NCBI RefSeq assembly: GCF_902490045.1
Contig: NZ_CABUCJ010000152.1
Coordinates: 1-5,053 of the forward strand
DNA: 5,053 bases
From: an uncultured Anaerotruncus sp.
GTDB lineage: Bacteria; Bacillota; Clostridia; Oscillospirales; Ruminococcaceae
Reading direction: 5' to 3'
Positions 1 to 5,053 of the stretch are shown piece by piece (position 1 is the first letter of the stretch; each line of letters opens with the position of its first letter). The notes beneath the pieces are model-generated. The model made no database searches. It was not told the origin of the DNA and saw nothing but the letters and a program-made list of their open reading frames with translations. The position numbers were made by a program, and so were the translations under genes.

Positions 1-112
1 CCGCCCGCAGCAGAATGGCAGGCCCCAGCAGGGCGGCCAGGGCCAGAACCGCCCGCAGCAGGGACGCCCGGCGCCCCAGCAGGGCCAGAACCGGCCGCAG
101 CCGCCCCGCCCG
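1..112 (+). repeat. Degenerate direct repeats encoding the PQQG/QNRPQ tail of IF-2
   Basis: Short imperfect direct repeats lie inside the infB frame. The 13 bases at 1-13 recur exactly at 49-61. The 20 bases at 39-58 recur at 81-100 with one mismatch. The 11-mer CCCCAGCAGGG occurs at 23-33 and 74-84. They encode variations on Pro-Gln-Gln-Gly and Gln-Asn-Arg-Pro-Gln, with no acidic residue in v1-60. The spacings (48, 42 and 51 bases) are all multiples of three, so gain or loss of units would keep the frame. Such tails are common and variable in IF-2 N-termini. The array probably continues left of the window. Confidence 0.75.
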
Positions 113-2155
113 GGCGCGCAGCAGCCGGCGCAGGCGCAGAACCGCAGCCAGCCGCCGCGCCAGCGCGGCTCCGCGACGGTGGATATGCGCGCCGGTTCCA
201 CGCAGGTGGAGCTCGACCGCTACAACGAGAAATACGACACCCTCGCCCAGCAGAAGGTGGGCAACCAGAACATGTCCGCGCAGAAGCAGAAGCTCACCCA
301 GCGCAGCGCCGAGCGCCGCCGCGGCAAGCCGGTCATGTCCCGCAAGGAGAAGGAGGACGCCAAGATGCGCCGCCTTGAGCTGGAGCGCCAGCGCCGCAAG
401 AACCTCGAGGTCACCCTGCCCGAGGAGATGACGGTCGGCGAGCTGGCCGCACGGCTGCACCTGACCGCCTCCGAGGTCATCAAGCGGCTCATGACGCTCG
501 GCGTCATGGCCTCCATCAGCGACACGATCGATTACGACACCGCCGCGATGGTCGCCATGGAGATCGGCGCGAAGGTCGAAAAGGAGGTCGTCGTCACGAT
601 CGAGGACCGCCTCTTCCAGGAGGAGAAGGAGGAGGACGACTCGGCCCTCGCCGAGCGCCCGCCCATCGTCGTGGTCATGGGCCACGTCGACCACGGCAAG
701 ACCTCCCTGCTCGACGCGATCCGCAACACCAACGTGACCGAGGGGGAGGCCGGCGGCATCACCCAGCACATCGGCGCCTACCAGGTGATGGTCAACGACC
801 GTCCCGTCACCTTCCTCGACACCCCCGGACACGCGGCGTTCACCTCGATGCGCGCCCGCGGCGCGCAGGTCACCGACATCGCGGTCATCGTGGTCGCGGC
901 GGACGACGGCATCATGCCCCAGACGGTCGAGGCGATCAACCACGCCAAGGCGGCGGGCGTCTCGATCATCGTGGCGATCAACAAGATGGATAAGCCCCAT
1001 GCGAACCCCGACAAGGTGATGCAGGAGCTGACCGAATACGAGCTGGTGCCCGAGGCGTGGGGAGGCGACGTGCCCTGCATGCCCGTCTCGGCCAAGAGCG
1101 GTGAGGGCATCCCCGACCTGCTCGAGATGATCCAGCTCGTCGCGGACACGAGCGAGCTCAAGGCCAACCCCGACCGCATGGCGCGCGGAACCGTCATCGA
1201 GGCCAAGCTCGACAAGGGCCGCGGCCCCGTGGCGACGATCCTCGTCCAGACGGGCACGCTGCACGCGGGTGACGCGGTCATCGCGGGCAGCACCTTCGGG
1301 CGGGTGCGCGTCATGCTCAACGACCGCGGCGAGCGGGTGGAGGAGGCCGGCCCCTCGACGCCGGTGGAGATCACCGGCCTGGACGACGTGCCGGAGGCGG
1401 GCGACGTGCTCAACGCCGTCGAGGACGAGCGGCTTGCCAAGGAGCTTGTCGAGCAGCGCAAGCACGAGCAGAAGGAGGCGCAGTTCAGCGCCTACGAGAA
1501 GGTCACCCTCGACAACCTCTTCAGCCACATCTCCCAGGGCGACGTCAAGGAGCTGCCCGTCATCGTCAAGGCCGACGTGCAGGGCTCGGTCGAGGCTGTC
1601 AAGCAGTCGCTTGAGAAGCTCTCGAACGAGGAGGTGCGCGTCAAGGTCATCCACGGCGCGGTCGGCGCCGTCAGCGAGAGCGACGTCATGCTCGCCGACG
1701 CGTCCAACGCGATCATCGTCGGCTTCAACGTCCGCCCCGACCCCGTCGCCAAGGAGAACGCCGAGCGCGACGGCGTCGAGCTGCGGTTCTACCGCATCAT
1801 CTACGACGCAATCAACGACGTCGAGACGGCCATCAAGGGCATGCTCGCGCCCAAGACCCGCGAGGTCGAGCTCGGCCGCGCCGAGGTCCGCCAGGTCTAC
1901 AAGATCACCGGCGTGGGCACCGTCGCCGGCTGCTACGTGCTCGAGGGCAAGATCACCCGCAACGCGGAGATCCGCGTCGTGCGCGACGGCATCATCATCG
2001 CCGACGACAAGCTCGCCTCCCTCAAGCGCTTCAAGGACGACGTCAAGGAGGTCGCGAAGGGCTACGAGTGCGGCACCGGGCTCAACAAGTTCAACGACAT
2101 CAAGGAGGGCGACATCTTCGAGGCGTATGAAATCGAGGAATATCGCGAATCCTAA
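2..2155 (+). CDS. infB: Translation initiation factor IF-2, 5'-truncated by the window edge
   Basis: IF-2 is the GTPase that brings fMet-tRNA to the 30S subunit and promotes 50S joining. The frame is open from the first base to TAA at 2153-2155, giving 717 visible residues (numbered v1 from base 2); the true start lies upstream. Seen in order: Q/P/R/N/G-rich low-complexity tail v1-58; very basic, probably helical stretch v95-140 (RRRGK, KMRRLELERQRRK); IF2_N domain v141-190; acidic linker v205-213; GTPase domain with G1 GHVDHGKT v227-234, G2 GGITQHIG v251-258, G3 DTPGH v273-277, G4 NKMD v327-330 and G5 SAK v363-365; beta-barrel domain about v394-480; IF-2 domain 3 with DVQGSVEAV v525-533; and the C-terminal fMet-tRNA-binding barrel with ECG at v689-691. 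All G motifs are intact. A GTG at 179 and ATG at 185 lie in frame but have no clear ribosome binding site, so they are not taken as the gene start. First visible gene of the operon. Confidence 0.98.
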   Translation, partial: RPQQNGRPQQGGQGQNRPQQGRPAPQQGQNRPQPPRPGAQQPAQAQNRSQPPRQRGSATVDMRAGSTQVELDRYNEKYDTLAQQKVGNQNMSAQKQKLTQRSAERRRGKPVMSRKEKEDAKMRRLELERQRRKNLEVTLPEEMTVGELAARLHLTASEVIKRLMTLGVMASISDTIDYDTAAMVAMEIGAKVEKEVVVTIEDRLFQEEKEEDDSALAERPPIVVVMGHVDHGKTSLLDAIRNTNVTEGEAGGITQHIGAYQVMVNDRPVTFLDTPGHAAFTSMRARGAQVTDIAVIVVAADDGIMPQTVEAINHAKAAGVSIIVAINKMDKPHANPDKVMQELTEYELVPEAWGGDVPCMPVSAKSGEGIPDLLEMIQLVADTSELKANPDRMARGTVIEAKLDKGRGPVATILVQTGTLHAGDAVIAGSTFGRVRVMLNDRGERVEEAGPSTPVEITGLDDVPEAGDVLNAVEDERLAKELVEQRKHEQKEAQFSAYEKVTLDNLFSHISQGDVKELPVIVKADVQGSVEAVKQSLEKLSNEEVRVKVIHGAVGAVSESDVMLADASNAIIVGFNVRPDPVAKENAERDGVELRFYRIIYDAINDVETAIKGMLAPKTREVELGRAEVRQVYKITGVGTVAGCYVLEGKITRNAEIRVVRDGIIIADDKLASLKRFKDDVKEVAKGYECGTGLNKFNDIKEGDIFEAYEIEEYRES

Positions 2156-2158
2156 CAG

Positions 2159-2176
2159 CGCGGGGCCTTCCCCGCG
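2159..2176 (+). promoter_or_regulatory. GC-rich stem-loop just after the infB stop
   Basis: Bases 2159-2165 (CGCGGGG) pair perfectly with 2170-2176 (CCCCGCG) around a four-base CCTT loop, starting three bases after the infB stop. Seven consecutive GC pairs should be very stable. The following bases (AATGTGACC) contain no T tract, so it does not look like an intrinsic terminator. It could be an mRNA stability or processing element between infB and rbfA, or a weak attenuator. The structure is seen in the sequence; the role is inference. Confidence 0.6.
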
Positions 2177-2191
2177 AATGTGACCGGAAGG
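2166..2191 (+). promoter_or_regulatory. Possible anti-Shine-Dalgarno fold in the rbfA leader
   Basis: CCTTCC at 2166-2171 is the exact reverse complement of GGAAGG at 2186-2191, which includes the first four bases of the rbfA ribosome binding site. The six-pair stem would enclose a 14-base loop and cannot form together with the GC stem-loop at 2159-2176, because both use 2170-2171. The GC stem should win at rest and leave the site open. Regulation by switching between the two is inference only. Confidence 0.3.
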
Positions 2192-2194
2192 AGG
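2188..2194 (+). promoter_or_regulatory. Ribosome binding site of rbfA
   Basis: AAGGAGG, a full-consensus Shine-Dalgarno, lies seven bases before the ATG at 2202. It fixes the rbfA start and excludes the upstream GTG at 2180 in another frame. Confidence 0.92.
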
Positions 2195-2201
2195 GCTCGT
2201 T

Positions 2202-2543
2202 ATGGGCTCTTACAGGGCTTCCAGAACGGAAGAGGACGTCAAACGGGAACTGAGCGACATCATGCGTTCCCTCAAGGACCCGCGCATCACGGGGCTGCTG
2301 TCGATCGTGAAGCTCGACCTCTCGAAGGATTTGAGCTCCTGCAAGGTCTATATCAGCTCGATGGACGGCCTCGAGGCGGCCAGGAGCGCCGTCAAGGGGC
2401 TCACGAGCGCGGCCGGCTTCATCAAGCACGAGCTGAACAGCCGGCTCAAGCTGCGCAGGCTCCCCGAATTCAGCTTTGTGGCGGACGATTCGATCGCCCA
2501 CAGCGCGGATATCGCAAAGATGTTAAACGACCTGCAAAAATGA
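2202..2543 (+). CDS. rbfA: 30S ribosome-binding factor A
   Basis: RbfA binds the immature 30S subunit near the 5' end of 16S rRNA and helps late maturation; in E. coli it is needed for growth in the cold. The product is 113 residues, normal for the family, and is a single type II KH-like domain. Seen: an N-terminal helix with basic and acidic residues, the family's DPRI at 26-29 followed by the LSIVKLDLSKDL strand and turn (32-43), the AxG kink A70-A71-G72 in SAAGFIKHEL, and the LRRLPEFSFVADDS strand (84-97). The start is set by the consensus ribosome binding site at 2188-2194. It lies 46 bases after infB, its usual partner, and 9 bases before the DHH gene. Codon 108 (2523-2525) is TTA, one of only two TTA codons I found in the five frames. 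The 3' end turns AT-rich before the next start. Confidence 0.96.
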   Translation: MGSYRASRTEEDVKRELSDIMRSLKDPRITGLLSIVKLDLSKDLSSCKVYISSMDGLEAARSAVKGLTSAAGFIKHELNSRLKLRRLPEFSFVADDSIAHSADIAKMLNDLQK

Positions 2544-2547
2544 GGTG
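2542..2547 (+). promoter_or_regulatory. Ribosome binding site of nrnA, overlapping the rbfA stop
   Basis: GAGGTG begins inside the rbfA TGA stop (2541-2543) and ends five bases before the ATG at 2553. A ribosome terminating on rbfA would sit over this site, so the two genes are probably translationally coupled. Confidence 0.85.
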
Positions 2548-2552
2548 ACGAC

Positions 2553-3527
2553 ATGGGAACCAGCAGACCTGTGGACGCGCGGGAGGCGGCCGGGATGATC
2601 CGCGGGGCGGACAATATCGTGATCCTCTGCCACCAGAAGCCGGACGGCGACACGCTGGGCAGCGGCTTCGCGCTGCTCTACGCGCTGCGCGCGCTCGGCA
2701 GGACCGCGCGGATCGAGTGCCCGGACGGGTTCCCGCCGCGCTACTGCTTCATGTATCCCGGCTTTACCGGGGAGGACCAGCCGGCGTTTGACCCCGGGCT
2801 GGTCGTGGCGGTGGACATCGCGGACCTGCAGCTTCTGGGGGAACTGCGCACGCGGTACGAGGGGAGGATCGGCCTCTGCGTCGACCACCACCCCTCCAAC
2901 ACCCGCTACGCGGAAAACCTGCTGCTCGACACGGACGCCGCCGCCACGGCGGAATCGATCTACTGCGTCATCCAGGAGCTCGGCGTGGGGATCGACTACC
3001 GCATGGCGGTGTGCATCTACACGGGGCTGGCGACCGACACGGGATGCTTCCGCTACTCCAACACGACCGCCCGCACCCACATCCTCGCGGCCGAGATGAT
3101 GCGCACCGGCATCGACAGCTACCGCATCAACAAGATGATGTTCGAGACCAAGTCGGTCGCGCGCATGGAGCTCGAGCGCCGGGTGATGGACACGCTGGAA
3201 TACCGCTACGACCACCGCATGGTGATCACCGTCATGACCCTGCGGGCGATCGAGGAGACGGGCGTGCCCGAGGAGGACATGGAGGGCATCGCGGCCGTCC
3301 CCCGGCAGATCGAGGGGGTGGACGTCGCGGTGATGCTCCAGCAGAAGGCGGAGCGGCGCTGGCGCGTCTCGATGCGCAGCAGCGAGCATGTGAATTCGTC
3401 CGCGGCGTGCGCCCGTCTGGGCGGCGGCGGACACGCCCGCGCGGCGGGCTGCACCCTCGAGGGGACGCTGGAGGAGGTCAAGGCCCGCCTGGTGGACGAG
3501 CTTCGGACCGAACTCACCCCCGCGTGA
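2553..3527 (+). CDS. nrnA: DHH/DHHA1 phosphoesterase, NrnA-type nanoRNase / pAp phosphatase
   Basis: Family members are Mn-dependent cytoplasmic enzymes that degrade very short RNAs to mononucleotides; some also dephosphorylate pAp or cleave cyclic-dinucleotide products such as pApA. At 324 residues it has the usual length. The metal site is complete: H27, D31 and D33 in HQKPDGD, D88 in VAVDIAD, D111-H112-H113, and D162 in GLATDTGCFRY. The DHHA1 substrate-binding domain ends with the glycine motif GGGGHARAAG at 290-299. No transmembrane, PAS or GGDEF segments precede the DHH domain, so it is not a GdpP-type membrane protein. The ATG at 2553 has a ribosome binding site overlapping the rbfA stop. 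Placement between rbfA and truB is a recurring arrangement in Clostridia and suggests a link between ribosome/tRNA maturation and RNA turnover. Family is certain; preferred substrate (nanoRNA, pAp or pApA) cannot be read from sequence. Confidence 0.92.
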   Translation: MGTSRPVDAREAAGMIRGADNIVILCHQKPDGDTLGSGFALLYALRALGRTARIECPDGFPPRYCFMYPGFTGEDQPAFDPGLVVAVDIADLQLLGELRTRYEGRIGLCVDHHPSNTRYAENLLLDTDAAATAESIYCVIQELGVGIDYRMAVCIYTGLATDTGCFRYSNTTARTHILAAEMMRTGIDSYRINKMMFETKSVARMELERRVMDTLEYRYDHRMVITVMTLRAIEETGVPEEDMEGIAAVPRQIEGVDVAVMLQQKAERRWRVSMRSSEHVNSSAACARLGGGGHARAAGCTLEGTLEEVKARLVDELRTELTPA

Positions 3528-3536
3528 GGGAAACAT

Positions 3537-3547
3537 AAGGGACAGGA
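3537..3547 (+). promoter_or_regulatory. Ribosome binding site of truB, serving two possible starts
   Basis: AAGGGA at 3537-3542 lies five bases before ATG 3548. AGGA at 3544-3547 touches that ATG but lies six bases before a second in-frame ATG at 3554. Either start is plausible; they differ by two residues (Met-Arg). Confidence 0.7.
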
Positions 3548-4459
3548 ATGCGTATGGCGGAACTGAACGGAATTCTTTGCATAGACAAGCCGGAGGGCTT
3601 TACATCGTTCGATGTGGTGGCGAAGCTGCGCGGGATCGCGGGCACCCGCCGCGTCGGCCACGCGGGGACGCTCGATCCGATGGCGACGGGCGTGCTTCCG
3701 CTTTTTTTCGGCCGCGCGACCAAGGCGTGCGACATCCTGCCCCGGCAGGACAAGCGCTACCTCGCGGATTTTAAGCTCGGCGTGACCACCGACACGCAGG
3801 ACTCGACCGGCAGGGTGCTCCGCGAGCGGGACCCGTCGGAGGTCACGGAGGCGCGCGTGCGGGAGGCCGCCGCGCGGTTTACGGGAGAGATCCTGCAGGT
3901 GCCGCCGATGTACTCCGCCCTGCGGGTGGAGGGCAAACGCCTTTACGAGCTCGCGCGGCAGGGGGTGGAGGTGGAGCGGAAGGCCCGCCCCGTCACCATC
4001 CGTTCGCTCGAGGTGCTTTCGTGGGACGGGGCGGCCCACACCTGTCGGATCGACGTGCACTGCTCCAAGGGCACCTACATCCGCACGCTGGTGGCCGATA
4101 TCGGCGAGGCGCTCGGCTGCGGCGCGGTCATGACCGGGCTGCGGCGCACGATGGCGGCGGGCTTCACCCTCGCCGACTGCGTCACGATCGAAGAGGCCGG
4201 GGGCCTCGCGCGGGAGGGCCGGTTCGGCGGGGCGCTGCTCCCGGTGGGCGCGGCCTTCGCGGGGCTGCCCAGGGCGCGGCTCGGCGAAAAGCAGGCGAGG
4301 ATGTTTTTAAACGGCGTGCGCCTCGACCCGGCGCGCGTCGCCTGCCCCAGGGGGGAGGGCCCCTTCGCGGTCTATCTGGGGGAGGACCCCTTCCTCGGGA
4401 TCGCGGAAGTGAAAAACGGGGAATTCCGGATGGTGAAACTTTTTACGCTGGAGGTGTAG
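3548..4459 (+). CDS. truB: tRNA pseudouridine(55) synthase TruB
   Basis: TruB converts U55 in the T-loop of tRNAs to pseudouridine and acts as a tRNA-folding chaperone. The 303 residues match the usual bacterial length. Seen: N-terminal NGILCIDKPEGFTS (7-20); the catalytic motif GHAGTLDPMATGVL (37-50) with nucleophile D43; the KRY motif with Y71; PPMYSALRVEGKRLYELARQG (119-139, interrupted here only by convention) and SKGTYIRTL (173-181), which line the active site; and a short C-terminal PUA-like domain from about 240 to the end. ATG 3548 is chosen because AAGGGA is well spaced; ATG 3554 (MAELNG) is nearly as good. It follows nrnA after 20 bases, and its final codons carry the ribosome binding site of ribF. 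Oddities: a T7 run at 3702-3708 and a TTT-TTA-AAC codon string at 4304-4312, both unusual in this GC-rich gene. Confidence 0.97.
   Translation: MRMAELNGILCIDKPEGFTSFDVVAKLRGIAGTRRVGHAGTLDPMATGVLPLFFGRATKACDILPRQDKRYLADFKLGVTTDTQDSTGRVLRERDPSEVTEARVREAAARFTGEILQVPPMYSALRVEGKRLYELARQGVEVERKARPVTIRSLEVLSWDGAAHTCRIDVHCSKGTYIRTLVADIGEALGCGAVMTGLRRTMAAGFTLADCVTIEEAGGLAREGRFGGALLPVGAAFAGLPRARLGEKQARMFLNGVRLDPARVACPRGEGPFAVYLGEDPFLGIAEVKNGEFRMVKLFTLEV
4450..4456 (+). promoter_or_regulatory. Ribosome binding site of ribF inside the truB 3' end
   Basis: GGAGGTG sits in the last sense codons of truB, directly before its TAG stop (4457-4459), with six bases between it and TTG at 4463. It identifies TTG as the ribF start, since no ATG or GTG in the ribF frame lies near enough, and suggests translational coupling to truB. 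Confidence 0.88.
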
Positions 4460-4462
4460 CCC

Positions 4463-5053
4463 TTGCAGATCTTTCACACGATCGCCGAGGCGGCCCCGGC
4501 CGGCCGTTCGGCCGTCGCCTGCGGCTTTTTCGACGGGCTGCACATCGGGCACGCGGCGGTGATCGGCCGCGCCGTCGAACGGGCCGGGGAGGCGGGGCTC
4601 GTCCCCGGCGTCTTCACCTTTACGATCCACAGCGGGCATCCCGCCCGCAAATGCGACAACTGCGAGCTCATCACCGAGACGAAAAAGGCCCGCATGCTCG
4701 AAAAGTGGGGGGTGCGGCTGCTGCTCACCCCCGACTTCACCGATTTTTCCGATATGCCGCCGGAGGAATTCGTCGACGAGGTGCTCGTGCGGCGGCTCGG
4801 CGCGGCGGTCGTCTGCTGCGGTGACGACTACCGGTTCGGCCGGGGCGCCGCGGGGGACGTGCCGATGCTCAAGGCCCTTTGCGCGGCGCGCGGGGTCGAG
4901 GTGGACGTCGTCCCCGCCGTGCTGTGGGGGGGCGAGCGGGTGAGCAGCACCCGCATCCGCCGGCTGCTCGGCGAGGGGCAGGTAGAAACCGCCGGGGAAC
5001 TGCTCGGGCGGGCGTTCGGCTACGATTTCACCGTCGTGCACGGCAAGCGGCTC
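4463..5053 (+). CDS. ribF: Bifunctional riboflavin kinase / FAD synthetase RibF, 3'-truncated by the window edge, TTG start
   Basis: RibF phosphorylates riboflavin to FMN and adenylates FMN to FAD in the cytoplasm. The frame is open from TTG 4463 to the window end, 197 codons of a protein usually near 310. Visible is the whole N-terminal FMN adenylyltransferase domain of the nucleotidyltransferase fold: GFFDGLHIGH at 21-30 (the family's GNFDGxHxGH, with F for N), an FTF strand and HP at 51-60, CGDDYRFGRGAAGD at 119-132 matching the family GxDFRFG motif, and the SSTRIR motif at 161-166. FDFTVVHG-like sequence at 187-194 begins the C-terminal riboflavin kinase domain, which is cut off. The start is supported by GGAGGTG at 4450-4456 and by the normal distance to GFFDG. 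The gene starts three bases after truB ends. No FMN riboswitch precedes it, so expression probably follows the operon. C64 and C67 form a CxxC not typical of the family as I know it. Confidence 0.95.
   Translation, partial: MQIFHTIAEAAPAGRSAVACGFFDGLHIGHAAVIGRAVERAGEAGLVPGVFTFTIHSGHPARKCDNCELITETKKARMLEKWGVRLLLTPDFTDFSDMPPEEFVDEVLVRRLGAAVVCCGDDYRFGRGAAGDVPMLKALCAARGVEVDVVPAVLWGGERVSSTRIRRLLGEGQVETAGELLGRAFGYDFTVVHGKRL

Noticed and set aside
179..187. Internal GTG (179) and ATG (185) as the infB start or a second, shorter IF-2 form
   Set aside because: The frame is open upstream to the window edge with IF-2-like low-complexity sequence, and no Shine-Dalgarno precedes these codons. A short form as in E. 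coli cannot be excluded but is not supported.
15..431. Open frame on + strand, Arg/Ala/Ser-rich, 138 codons
   Set aside because: Out of frame with the infB N-terminus, which is open through the whole region; its composition is that of a shifted GC-rich frame.
1269..2183. Long + strand frame of 304 codons overlapping infB
   Set aside because: Ser/Arg/Thr-rich shadow frame; infB C-terminal domains are clear in the other frame.
2159..2200. Rho-independent terminator after infB
   Set aside because: The GC stem is followed by AATGTGACC and a ribosome binding site rather than a T tract, and the operon continues.
2523..3536. Long - strand frame of 337 codons opposite nrnA
   Set aside because: His/Arg/Val-rich mirror of a GC-rich gene; the + strand encodes a complete DHH/DHHA1 enzyme with all metal ligands.
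3702..3709. T7 run in truB containing an in-phase T-TTT-TTC slippery-type heptamer
   Set aside because: The run encodes Leu-Phe-Phe in the conserved region after the catalytic motif. A -1 slip would stop at 3774 after about 22 codons, and I saw no sign of function; a simple homopolymer is enough.
4021..4824. + strand frame of 267 codons spanning truB and ribF
   Set aside because: Arg/Gly-rich shadow; truB and ribF motifs lie in a different frame. It matters only as the -1 frame of the possible slippery site in truB.
4307..5041. - strand frame of 244 codons opposite ribF
   Set aside because: No recognisable domain; the + strand encodes RibF with its family motifs.

Overview
The window is a dense, GC-rich, single-strand stretch of a bacterial housekeeping operon. 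It holds five co-directional genes on the + strand: infB (3' part, reading in from beyond the left edge), rbfA, a DHH/DHHA1 phosphoesterase of the NrnA type, truB, and ribF (5' part, running off the right edge). Gaps between genes are 46, 9, 20 and 3 bases. Every internal start has a recognisable Shine-Dalgarno sequence. No promoter, rho-independent terminator, tRNA, rRNA, CRISPR or mobile element was seen, and no gene-free stretch exceeds 300 bases.

Organism: the order infB-rbfA-nrnA-truB-ribF, the strong GGAGG-type ribosome binding sites and the Q/P/R/N-rich N-terminal extension of IF-2 point to a Gram-positive bacterium. A high-GC member of the Clostridia (Oscillospirales/Ruminococcaceae-like) is my best guess. 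Actinobacteria, which can also carry a DHH gene next to rbfA, remain possible. This rests on remembered gene order and protein style, not on a search.

Layout: 2-2155 is IF-2: a disordered repeat-rich N-terminus, the IF2_N helical domain, the GTPase domain with all G motifs, then the C-terminal domains. Bases 2156-2201 hold a strong GC hairpin directly after the infB stop, and a second possible fold that would pair with the rbfA Shine-Dalgarno. RbfA (2202-2543) is followed by the DHH phosphoesterase (2553-3527) and TruB (3548-4459). RibF starts at a TTG codon at 4463 whose ribosome binding site lies inside the last codons of truB.

How they work together: IF-2 starts translation, RbfA matures the 30S subunit, NrnA-type enzymes clear very short RNAs or phosphorylated nucleotides, TruB makes pseudouridine 55 in tRNA, and RibF makes FMN and FAD. 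This is a conserved translation/RNA-maturation operon. I found no new system. The points most worth checking are the infB-rbfA leader with its two exclusive folds, an in-phase TTTAAAC heptamer followed at once by a stem-loop in truB, and the AT-rich codon patches at gene junctions.
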